Positions 9,374 to 16,729 of a stretch of DNA of 64,000 bases are shown in pieces. The position numbers and the translations under genes are program-made. Under the pieces are notes generated by a model that worked only from the letters and a program-made list of their open reading frames with translations, was not told where the DNA came from and did no database searches. Every line of letters begins with the position of its first letter. Within the stretch, counting starts at the first letter, position 1. The DNA is from an uncultured Clostridia bacterium (GTDB taxonomy: Bacteria > Bacillota > Clostridia > Christensenellales > Aristaeellaceae), in contig CALCUD010000068.1 of assembly GCA_937906775.1 (NCBI GenBank), positions 1 to 64,000 on the forward strand, given 5' to 3'.

Positions 9374-10149
9374 TCAAAGAACAGAAGATCCTTGTCTGCC
9401 TGAAGCAGGTCCCGGATACCACGGAGGTCAAGTTATCCGATTCCTTTACGCTGGAGCGGGACTTTGTGGCTCAGGTGATGAATCCGGCGGATGAGAGTGC
9501 GCTGGAGCTGGGGATGAAGCTCAGGGATCAGACCGGCGGAACGGTAACCGTACTGACCATGGGACCGGAACGGGCTGAAAGCATGCTGCGGGAAGCTCTG
9601 TCCCGGGGGGCTGACAATGCCGTCCTGATGACAGACAGGACCTTTGCCGGCGCGGATACGCTGGTGACGGCGAAATGTCTCCGGACCTGCGTGGAGAAAC
9701 TGGGCGGATTTGATCTGATCCTCTGCGGCCGCCGGGCAACCGACGGCGAGACCGGCCAGGTGGGGCCGATGCTGGCTTCCATGCTCGACTTCGCCTGCGT
9801 TGCCAATGCTACGGATGTGAACAGGACTGAAAACGGATGGACGGTCCGCCAGCTGACAGAACGCGGAACCGTACTGTGGGAAACGGATGCGCCGCTTCTG
9901 GCGACCCTTTGCGAATGGAGTCACCGTCTGCGGCTTCCGACGGTCATGGGGCTCCGGAAAGCCGGAAAAGCGGAGATCTGCAGAATGACGGCGGAGGATC
10001 TGGGCCTGTCGGCTGAAGCATGCGGACTGAAGGCTTCTCCGACCCGCGTCGTGAAGGTCAGCGCCCGGCCTGTGGGCGTCCGGCCATGCCGGACGGTCAC
10101 AACGGACGAAGCGATCGGGACACTTCCGGAAATGGGGGTGATTCCATGA
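9370..10149 (+). CDS. etfB: electron transfer flavoprotein beta subunit (copy 2)
   Basis: 259-residue EtfB paralogue: KILVCLKQVPDTTEVK at the N-terminus, MNPADESALELGMKL, TMGPERAESMLREAL and CGRRATDGETGQVGP. It is clearly diverged from copy 1, so this is not a recent duplication. ATGA overlaps on both sides (kinase stop, next etfA start) place it in the same transcript and suggest it is made in fixed ratio with its alpha partner. Confidence 0.92.
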   Translation: MIKEQKILVCLKQVPDTTEVKLSDSFTLERDFVAQVMNPADESALELGMKLRDQTGGTVTVLTMGPERAESMLREALSRGADNAVLMTDRTFAGADTLVTAKCLRTCVEKLGGFDLILCGRRATDGETGQVGPMLASMLDFACVANATDVNRTENGWTVRQLTERGTVLWETDAPLLATLCEWSHRLRLPTVMGLRKAGKAEICRMTAEDLGLSAEACGLKASPTRVVKVSARPVGVRPCRTVTTDEAIGTLPEMGVIP

Positions 10150-11093
10150 CGCGGATCTATGTTTACTGCGAGAAGGAAAGCTCCGCCGGGCTGGAACTGA
10201 TCAGCGCGGCAAGGAGAATGGCGCCGGAAGCGTATGTGACGGCACTGACGGAGCGCGGAAGCGCCTGTACGGGCAGTTGCGGCGATTACGGTGCGGACGA
10301 GGCGCTGGTGATCCCTGCGGCGGAGGATGATAATGCGCTGGGGACTGTTGCGGCCGGGATCCTGAAGGAAGAAACGCCTGATATTGTTCTTTTCCCGGCA
10401 ACTGTCCGGGGGCGTTTTCTGTCCGCATGGATCGCGGCGAAGCTGGAAACCGGACTGACCGCGGACTGCACGGATCTGCGGATCGCGGAGGACGGCCTGC
10501 TGGAACAGATCCGTCCCGCGTTCGGCGGGAATCTGACGGCGCGGATCCTGTGCAGGGATCGCAGACCGCAGATGGCCAGCGTCCGTCCGGGTGTGTTCCG
10601 GGCGGAGATCATTACCCCCGGAAAACGGACGCCGGTCCGGGAGTCTGACGGTTCCGTATCCCGGGGAAGACTGATCCGGACAGGATTTATTCCGGTGGAA
10701 AACGGTATCAGCCTGCAGAACGCCCGGGTCATTGTAGCCGGAGGTAAAGGCCTCGGGAGCGCGTCGGGATTCCGGAAGCTGGAGAGGCTCGCGGAGCTGC
10801 TGGGCGGCACGGTGGGAGCAACTCGCAGCGCGGTGGACGCGGGGTGGATCGGATATGAGCATCAGATCGGGCAGACCGGTGTTACGGTGCACCCGGATCT
10901 GTACATTGCCTTCGGGATCAGCGGTATGATCCAGCATACCGTCGGAATGAACGCCTCCGGGAAGGTCATCGCGGTCAATACAGACCGGAACGCCCCGATA
11001 TTCCGGTGCGCGGATTACGGCATTGTCGCCGGCTGGGAAGAAACGGCCGACGAAATGATAAATCAGATTCAGAAAAGGAGCGAAAGAAAATGA
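10146..11093 (+). CDS. etfA: electron transfer flavoprotein alpha subunit (copy 2, no ferredoxin domain)
   Basis: 315-residue EtfA of classical length. FAD-domain motifs are GGKGLGSASGFRKLERLAEL, GATRSAVDAGW, EHQIGQTGVTV and GISGMIQH; LTADCTDLRI and RPAFGGN are also conserved. It lacks the two-cluster ferredoxin extension seen in the upstream EtfA. An in-frame ATG 126 bases upstream lies inside etfB, and the ATGA overlap supports the start given. As one dehydrogenase is visible but two Etfs, this pair may serve the same enzyme with another electron partner or a dehydrogenase elsewhere. Confidence 0.92.
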   Translation: MTRIYVYCEKESSAGLELISAARRMAPEAYVTALTERGSACTGSCGDYGADEALVIPAAEDDNALGTVAAGILKEETPDIVLFPATVRGRFLSAWIAAKLETGLTADCTDLRIAEDGLLEQIRPAFGGNLTARILCRDRRPQMASVRPGVFRAEIITPGKRTPVRESDGSVSRGRLIRTGFIPVENGISLQNARVIVAGGKGLGSASGFRKLERLAELLGGTVGATRSAVDAGWIGYEHQIGQTGVTVHPDLYIAFGISGMIQHTVGMNASGKVIAVNTDRNAPIFRCADYGIVAGWEETADEMINQIQKRSERK

Positions 11094-11905
11094 ATTACAA
11101 AAAGGCTTATAAACCCGCGGAAGGCTATACTCCCCTTTGCACCATCGGCGAATGCAGCCTGAAGGATCTGGAGTTCGGCATCATCGAACTGGGATACAAC
11201 GGCCATCTGACCTTTGAAACGAAGGATCGGGAGATCGCGTTTGTGATCCTGTGGGGAAGCGCCTCTTTCAAAGCTAACGGAACAGATTACGGGAAACTGG
11301 GCGTCCGTGCGACGGTATTCGCCAGCCCGAAAGCGGAATGCTTCTATGCCGGCCGGAATACCACCGTGGAGATCAGCAGTGAATTCAAGGTCAAGATCGC
11401 GGTCTGCGGAACGCCGATCACTGTGGATACCGAACCCCAGGCGATCCGGCAGGCGGACGTCCGCGTGACGCGTCTGGGCGTCAAGCCGTGGGAACGCGAT
11501 ACCTCCTTCATCGTGGACGGATCGACTCACGCGAAGAAGCTGACAGTCGGTGAAGCGTACGTGACTCCCGGCAACTGGGCCGGCTTCCCCCCGCATAAGC
11601 ATGATGTAGATAATATGCCCATTGAAGGCGTCGCGGAAGAAATTTATTATTTCCTGTTTGATCCGGAACAGGGATTTGGCGTGCAGTGCCTGTACACCTC
11701 CGACGGAGAGATCGACGAAGCGTACCGCGTCAAGCAGGACGAGCTGGTGGAATTCCCCCGCGGCTATCACACCACGGTCGGCGCCCCCGGTTACAATACC
11801 TATTTCCTTTGGCTGATGGCCGGCGAGCATCAGGGCTTCTGCCGTACCAACGATCCGGATCACGCCTGGGTCGGCGCGGTGGAAAACATGGTCAAGAAAC
11901 TGTAA
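11090..11905 (+). CDS. IolB/KduI-like cupin isomerase
   Basis: 271 residues with the bicupin pattern of 5-deoxyglucuronate isomerase (IolB): GNWAGFPPHKHD, EEIYYFLFDPEQGFG, QCLYTSDGEIDE, FPRGYHTTVGAPGYNTYFLWLMAG. The His/Glu/His metal ligands (PPHKHD, EEIYYF, RGYH) are all there. AAAAGGAG sits about 9 bases ahead of the ATG, which overlaps the EtfA stop. IolB normally works on the ring-opened product of inositol catabolism, but no other iol gene is present, so the substrate here is probably another ketose or uronate. The combination with an FGGY kinase hints at isomerise-then-phosphorylate chemistry. Confidence 0.82.
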   Translation: MNYKKAYKPAEGYTPLCTIGECSLKDLEFGIIELGYNGHLTFETKDREIAFVILWGSASFKANGTDYGKLGVRATVFASPKAECFYAGRNTTVEISSEFKVKIAVCGTPITVDTEPQAIRQADVRVTRLGVKPWERDTSFIVDGSTHAKKLTVGEAYVTPGNWAGFPPHKHDVDNMPIEGVAEEIYYFLFDPEQGFGVQCLYTSDGEIDEAYRVKQDELVEFPRGYHTTVGAPGYNTYFLWLMAGEHQGFCRTNDPDHAWVGAVENMVKKL

Positions 11906-11928
11906 GCTGAGGTCTGGAGGGAAACGCT

Positions 11929-12831
11929 TTGAAAATTCAGGCGCCGTGTCTGGAATGCATGCTCCGCCAGGTGACCCGGCTGCTGAACCGCTTCCAGGTG
12001 GAGGACCGGCCGCGCGTTTACCGGGACGTATTCCTGGAAATGGCCCGGATCGATTACAATGAATCCGCGCCTGTCATGTGGGGAAACGTCTGGCGGATCG
12101 TCCGGGAGACGATCGGCACGGAGGATCCTTATCAGGAAACGAGACGGATGTATGACGGCCTCCTGACGCTGGAAGCGGAGCGCTTCCGGGACAGGATCCG
12201 GGCGGATGGCAATCCGTTCCTGTATGCTGTGAAGCTGGCGATCGCGGGTAATCTGATCGATTTTACCGCTGCCGAACCGGATCGGGAGGCTGTTCTCCGG
12301 ACGATGCGGGAAGCGGAAAGCATGACGCTGGTCCGGGATGAGACGGCTCTTCTGCTGGAAAGGATCCGACAGGCAAAGATCCTGACGGTGATCGGTGATA
12401 ACTGCGGTGAAATCGTTCCTGACAGACTGCTGATCGAGGAATGCCGGCGCGTCAATCCTCTGCTGCAGGTTTTTTACGCGGTGAAGGGGTCGGCCGTGGT
12501 CAACGATGTGACGGAACGGGAAGCGTATGAAGTACATATGGACGATGTCGCCGAGATTGTTTCCAACGGCGACGGCGCGGCGGGAACGGTTCTGGACCGG
12601 GTCTCACAGGAGTTTCTGAAGATCTACCGGGAATCGGATGTTGTGATCGCCAAGGGACAGGGCAACTACGAATCCCTGAGCGAGGAGAACGGGCGGGAGA
12701 CCTTTTGCCTGCTGATGGCCAAGTGTCCGCATCTGGCGGAATCCTTCGGGGTTCCTCCGGGATCTTCGCTGTGCGTCCGGCTGTGTCCCCGGGAGGAAGC
12801 CGATGAACGGCACGGGATTTTCAATGATTGA
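11929..12831 (+). CDS. DUF89/ARMT1-like metal-dependent phosphatase
   Basis: 300 residues. The N-terminus (QAPCLECMLRQVTRLLNRF, with CxxC) and the metal-site signature GDNCGEIVPD, followed by AKGQGNYESLSE, identify the DUF89 damage-control phosphatase family, which hydrolyses aberrant or excess sugar phosphates such as fructose-1-phosphate. The TTG start has TGGAGGG 8 bases upstream. In an operon with an FGGY kinase it could remove an off-path phosphosugar made by that kinase; this is inference from context. Confidence 0.8.
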   Translation: MKIQAPCLECMLRQVTRLLNRFQVEDRPRVYRDVFLEMARIDYNESAPVMWGNVWRIVRETIGTEDPYQETRRMYDGLLTLEAERFRDRIRADGNPFLYAVKLAIAGNLIDFTAAEPDREAVLRTMREAESMTLVRDETALLLERIRQAKILTVIGDNCGEIVPDRLLIEECRRVNPLLQVFYAVKGSAVVNDVTEREAYEVHMDDVAEIVSNGDGAAGTVLDRVSQEFLKIYRESDVVIAKGQGNYESLSEENGRETFCLLMAKCPHLAESFGVPPGSSLCVRLCPREEADERHGIFND

Positions 12832-12848
12832 TAAGGAGTGACGGAATA

Positions 12849-13697
12849 ATGAAATCGGTAACGATTTCCAATGAGTTTTTGACGGTTGTGATCGCGAGCA
12901 AAGGCGCCGAGATTCAATCTGTGACCGACAGAAACGGAAATGAACGGATGTGGCAGGGAGACCCGGCATTCTGGACCGGGCGCGCGCCGATCATGTTCCC
13001 TGTCTGCGGCGGATACAAGGATGATTGCTACACCATGCGCGGTGAACGGTATCCCATGAACAAACACGGGTTTGCCCGGCTGAAGGAATGGCAGCCCGGA
13101 GAAACCGCAGCGGACCGGGCGACGTTTATCCTGACGGAAAAGGAAGCGGGTTTCCCCTTTGAGTATGAATTTCGCGCCGTCTACGCGCTGGAAGGCGAAT
13201 CCCTGCGGGTGACTTATGAAGTGGAAAACCGGGATTCCCGGATTTTCCATTTCGGCGTCGGATCTCACGAAGCCTATGCGCTGGAAGGACCGCTGGAGGA
13301 TTACCGGATAGAATTCCCGGAGGAAGAGGATCTGCGTGTCAGCAAACTGATCGGAAATCTGATCGACCCGGAACCCTATGTTCTGAAGGAAAAAACCCGG
13401 ACGCTGGAACTGAAGACCGAATTTTTCGCGGTGGACGCTCTGGTTTTCCGGAGCCTTCGGAGCCGGAGCGCTACGCTGATGAATACGAAAACGGGCCGGA
13501 ATGTCCGGGTGGATTTCGAGGGGATGGATGTATTCATGCTGTGGCAGAAACCCGGCGCGGGATATTTGTGCCTGGAACCCTGGACCAATGCTCCGGACAC
13601 GCTGGATACGGATGGGGAGATCGAGCATAAACCCGGTATGATCTGCCTCCAACCCGGCGAGACGGCACGGCGCAGTCATTTGATCACCTTCGGTTAA
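12849..13697 (+). CDS. aldose 1-epimerase-like (LacX-type) protein
   Basis: 282 residues with the galactose-mutarotase fold pattern: GAEIQSVTDRNGNERMWQGD, WTGRAPIMFPVCGG, NKHGFARLKEW (the conserved His region), FHFGVGSHEAY. These enzymes interconvert sugar anomers. AAGGAG lies 10 bases before the chosen ATG; the upstream TTG at 12828 overlaps the previous gene and adds seven residues that do not fit. Last gene of the etf operon, ahead of a strong terminator, so it probably presents the right anomer of the operon's sugar to the isomerase or kinase. Confidence 0.82.
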   Translation: MKSVTISNEFLTVVIASKGAEIQSVTDRNGNERMWQGDPAFWTGRAPIMFPVCGGYKDDCYTMRGERYPMNKHGFARLKEWQPGETAADRATFILTEKEAGFPFEYEFRAVYALEGESLRVTYEVENRDSRIFHFGVGSHEAYALEGPLEDYRIEFPEEEDLRVSKLIGNLIDPEPYVLKEKTRTLELKTEFFAVDALVFRSLRSRSATLMNTKTGRNVRVDFEGMDVFMLWQKPGAGYLCLEPWTNAPDTLDTDGEIEHKPGMICLQPGETARRSHLITFG

Positions 13698-13707
13698 GTC
13701 AGTATTT

Positions 13708-13735
13708 CAATCCCGGCCCTGCGCCGGGATTGTTT
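13708..13735 (+). terminator. Rho-independent terminator of the etf operon
   Basis: Perfect 10-bp stem CAATCCCGGC / GCCGGGATTG with loop CCTGC, followed by TTTCAT. The T tract is short but the stem is strong. Confidence 0.75.
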
Positions 13736-13743
13736 CATATCCA

Positions 13744-13771
13744 TTGATTCCCGCGAAAAAGGGAGTATACT
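13744..13771 (+). promoter_or_regulatory. sigma-A-type promoter for the IMPase-family gene
   Basis: TTGATT, 16-base spacer, TATACT, about 30 bases before the GTG start. Confidence 0.6.
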
Positions 13772-13801
13772 GTTCCCAATCGTGAAAGTGAGGCGGATAG
13801 G

Positions 13802-14572
13802 GTGCTGAAGACGGAACTTGAAAAAATTGTCCGTGAGGCGGGCACGATGCTGTCGGATGAACGGCGGCTGGAGGTTGAAATAAAGGAAGGCCATGCGAAT
13901 TATGTTACCGCGGTGGACCGGCAGGTGCAGGCTTTTCTGCGGGAGAAACTGCCGGCACTGGTGCCGGGTAGCCGTTTTATTGGGGAGGAAGGCGCGGGAG
14001 CCGTGCTGACAGACGATCCGACATGGATTGTGGACCCGGTGGACGGAACCACGAACCTGATCCATGATTACCGGCAGAGCGCGATCTCCATCGCGCTGGC
14101 TGTGGGCGGGGAACCGACTGTCGGACTGGTTTACCAGCCGTATGCGGATGAACTCTTTTATGCGGAAAAAGGGAAAGGCGCCTTTCTCAATGACAAACCG
14201 ATCCGTGTTTCTGAAACAGAGATGAACCGCGCGCTGGTTTCCTTCGGAACATCTCCCTACAATCCGCAGAAGGCGGAGACCAGCCTGCGGCTGGCGCTGC
14301 GGTATCTGCTGACATGCGCGGATATCCGCCGATCCGGTTCCGCCGCGCTGGATCTCTGTTATGTGGCTTGCGGCCGGACGGAAATTTTCTTTGAACTGGA
14401 ACTGAAACCCTGGGATGTAGCTGCCGGAGCGCTGCTGGTGACGGAAGCCGGCGGGGTTTTCCGGATGCCGCTGTCCCCGGAGGGCGTTCACTTTGAAGGA
14501 ACCAATACGATTTTTGCTGCGAACAGGGTTTGCGCGGAACCGGCGATGGCGCTTTTCCGGACAGAAGTCTGA
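13802..14572 (+). CDS. inositol monophosphatase family protein
   Basis: 256 residues, the usual length for SuhB/CysQ/IMPase lithium-sensitive phosphatases. Metal-binding motifs are all present: the GEEGAG loop, WIVDPVDGTTN (first Asp pair) and KPWDVAAGALLVTEAGG (last Asp). It should hydrolyse a small phosphate monoester, e.g. inositol-1-phosphate. The GTG start has AGGCGGATAGG ahead of it. Transcribed with the Gfo/Idh/MocA gene that follows after 34 bases. An inositol or sugar-phosphate substrate would suit the neighbouring IolB-like gene, but this is only suggestive. Confidence 0.87.
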   Translation: MLKTELEKIVREAGTMLSDERRLEVEIKEGHANYVTAVDRQVQAFLREKLPALVPGSRFIGEEGAGAVLTDDPTWIVDPVDGTTNLIHDYRQSAISIALAVGGEPTVGLVYQPYADELFYAEKGKGAFLNDKPIRVSETEMNRALVSFGTSPYNPQKAETSLRLALRYLLTCADIRRSGSAALDLCYVACGRTEIFFELELKPWDVAAGALLVTEAGGVFRMPLSPEGVHFEGTNTIFAANRVCAEPAMALFRTEV

Positions 14573-14606
14573 CCGGAAGCGGATGACAGGAAAGGAGAAT
14601 CTGACA

Positions 14607-15581
14607 ATGGTACGGATGGGCATTCTCGGACCCGGCCGGATCGTGGACCGGGTGATGACAGATATGGGAAACGCAAAGGAGATCCGGGTTACCGCAGTAG
14701 CGTCCCGGAACATCGACCGTGCCCGGACCTGCGCGGAGAGATACCGGATTCCTTTTGCTTACGGCAGCTATGAGGAACTGGCCGAAAGCCCCGAGGTTGA
14801 TCTGGTGTATATTGCCACGCCGCATCCGTTCCATAAAGAACAGGCGATCCGGATGATGTGCAGCGGGAAGCATGTGCTGTGTGAAAAGCCCATGACCGTG
14901 AATGACGCGGAAGCCGCGGAGATGATCGCCTGCGCCCGGAGAAACGGCGTTTTTCTGATGGAAGCCATGTGGACCCGGTTCATGCCCGCGTTCATCAAGG
15001 CGACGGAACTGGCAAAATCCGGCACGCTCGGTGAAATCCGGCATCTGGACGGGAATTTCTCCTATCCCGGCGTGTATAATGAAAAGGACCGCGTTTACGC
15101 GATGGATCTGGCCGGCGGCGCGCTGCTGGATCTGGGCGTTTATCCGCTGATGGCGATCACGGCTTTCCTCGGATGGGAACCGGAGAAGGTGACGGGATTC
15201 GCGGTCAAAGCCCCTACAGGCGCCGATATGCGGATGTGCGGGCAGATGATCTGGGCCTCCGGAACAACCGCGCAGTTTTTCTGCGGGATGGATGCCGCGG
15301 CGGATCAACGGCTGGCAGTATATGGATCAAAAGCCTGGCTGGAGATCCCGGATTTCTGGCATCCCACCCGGTTGATCCTGCATCCCTGGGGAGAAAAAGA
15401 ACAGGTGTTCGGATTTACACCTGAAAATGAAGGTCATCATTATGAGTTTGATCATGCGGCGGAATGTATCCGGAAGGGTCTGACCGAATCACCGGTCATG
15501 ACGCTGGAGGAATCCCTGGCGGTGAGCCGGATCAGCACAGAACTCCGGAAAGAGATGGGGATCCTGTATCCGATGGAATGA
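14607..15581 (+). CDS. Gfo/Idh/MocA family NAD(P)-dependent oxidoreductase
   Basis: 324 residues. The Rossmann entry MGILGPGRIVDRV, then VDLVYIATPHPFHKEQA and GKHVLCEKPMTVN with the catalytic lysine of the EKP motif, define the family. The C-terminal half carries GGALLDLGVYPLMAI, as in trans-dihydrodiol and 1,5-anhydrofructose-type reductases. It oxidises or reduces a cyclic sugar or polyol. AAAGGAG lies 9 bases ahead of the chosen ATG; the open frame extends upstream into the phosphatase gene but has no plausible ribosome site there. Substrate not recognised. Confidence 0.87.
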   Translation: MVRMGILGPGRIVDRVMTDMGNAKEIRVTAVASRNIDRARTCAERYRIPFAYGSYEELAESPEVDLVYIATPHPFHKEQAIRMMCSGKHVLCEKPMTVNDAEAAEMIACARRNGVFLMEAMWTRFMPAFIKATELAKSGTLGEIRHLDGNFSYPGVYNEKDRVYAMDLAGGALLDLGVYPLMAITAFLGWEPEKVTGFAVKAPTGADMRMCGQMIWASGTTAQFFCGMDAAADQRLAVYGSKAWLEIPDFWHPTRLILHPWGEKEQVFGFTPENEGHHYEFDHAAECIRKGLTESPVMTLEESLAVSRISTELRKEMGILYPME

Positions 15582-15612
15582 ACTTTTTTCAGGAAGCAAT
15601 TCAAAAAAGATA

Positions 15613-15641
15613 TTGACAGAAGTATCCGTGAGTGTTATGAT
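15613..15641 (+). promoter_or_regulatory. strong sigma-A promoter of the alpha-glucoside operon
   Basis: Consensus TTGACA, 17-base spacer, TATGAT, followed 8 bases later by a candidate LacI operator that would cover the transcription start. Confidence 0.85.
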
Positions 15642-15649
15642 TCAGACAA

Positions 15650-15664
15650 CTGAAACGTTTAAGT
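15650..15664 (+). promoter_or_regulatory. candidate LacI-family operator O1
   Basis: The 15-mer CTGAAACGTTTAAGT, centred on the palindrome AAACGTTT, lies immediately after the minus-10 box. The identical 15-mer occurs again at 16940-16954. LacI-family proteins bind palindromes with a central CpG like this one, so the adjacent LacI-type gene is the likely reader and represses its own operon. Confidence 0.6.
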
Positions 15665-15692
15665 GATTCATACAGGTCGGAGGTTGGGGACT

Positions 15693-16724
15693 GTGAAGCG
15701 TGTAAGCATCAAAGATGTGGCGAGAGAAGCCGGTGTTTCCGCCACAACAGTCAGTTACGTGCTGAACAATACACCCACCGAAACAATCAGAGAAGAAACC
15801 CGCAGGCGCGTGACGAAGGCGGTACAGAAACTGGGTTATGTTCCGAATCTGAATGCGCGCAGTCTTTCCAGCCGCCGGAGTAATCTGATTGGCGTATTGA
15901 TTCCCCAGACGGAACCCGGAAAAGAATTCATGTTTTCCAATCCTTTCTATGGTGAATTGCTTTCTTCCATTGAATATACAGCGCGCCGAAACGGATATCA
16001 TCTTCTTCTTTCCGGAACGGAGGAGGACCATAATTATCTGAACATTGCCCAAAATCGCGGGGTGGATGGGATTATTATCGTCGGAACTTATCCCGGCGAG
16101 TCCCTGAACGAACTGAAGCGCTGCGGGATCCCGATTGTACTGGTGGACAGCTATGTAAAGGACGAAGCTTTTCACACGATCGGAATCGAGGATAAGGAAG
16201 GCGCACGTATGGCCACTCGCTATCTGATCGACAAGGGCCATCGGAAGATCGCGTTTATCAGCGGTTCCCTCCGGGAGAACGGTGTCAACATCAAAAGATA
16301 TCAGGGATATTGCGATGCGCTGACGGAAGCCGGGCTTCACATGGATCCGAACGCGATCTATTCCGGAACGGTGGACTTTGAATTTGGAATGGCAGCGGCT
16401 GATGAATATATCAAACGGGGATGTCAACAGACTGCGGCTTTTGTGACGGCCGATATTATCGCTATGGGTGTTTTGAAGGGAATGAGCCGTCAGGGACTCA
16501 AAGTGCCGGATGACCTTTCTGTGGTCAGCTTTGACGATGTCTATCTGGCAAATATGTCGGATCCTTCCCTGACTACGGTACATCAGGATATCGGAGAAAA
16601 AGGAAGCATGGCGGTTCAACTGGTGCTGGAAGCCGCGCGTGCCGGAGAACATAAACATACCGAATGTATCCTTCCGCTCCGGCTTGCGGAACGGGATTCT
16701 GTACGGGAACGGAGGTGTGACTGA
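15693..16724 (+). CDS. LacI family transcriptional regulator
   Basis: 343 residues. The N-terminal helix-turn-helix and hinge region reads SIKDVAREAGVSATTVSYVL ... NARSLSSRRSNLIGVLIPQ; the rest is a periplasmic-binding-protein-like sugar-sensing core (GVDGIIIVGTYPG, GHRKIAFISGS, VVSFDDVYLANMSDPSLTTV). The GTG start has GGAGG 9 bases upstream; the ORF's earlier ATG overlaps the operator. It heads the alpha-glucoside operon, five bases before GH31, so it is probably an autoregulating repressor released by the imported sugar or its phosphate. Confidence 0.92.
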   Translation: MKRVSIKDVAREAGVSATTVSYVLNNTPTETIREETRRRVTKAVQKLGYVPNLNARSLSSRRSNLIGVLIPQTEPGKEFMFSNPFYGELLSSIEYTARRNGYHLLLSGTEEDHNYLNIAQNRGVDGIIIVGTYPGESLNELKRCGIPIVLVDSYVKDEAFHTIGIEDKEGARMATRYLIDKGHRKIAFISGSLRENGVNIKRYQGYCDALTEAGLHMDPNAIYSGTVDFEFGMAAADEYIKRGCQQTAAFVTADIIAMGVLKGMSRQGLKVPDDLSVVSFDDVYLANMSDPSLTTVHQDIGEKGSMAVQLVLEAARAGEHKHTECILPLRLAERDSVRERRCD

Positions 16725-16729
16725 TTATT

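Noticed and set aside
11090..14572. Complete inositol catabolic pathway
   Set aside because: An IolB-like gene and an inositol-monophosphatase-family gene are present, but iolC, iolD, iolE and a true iolG are not recognisable, so the pathway cannot be claimed.
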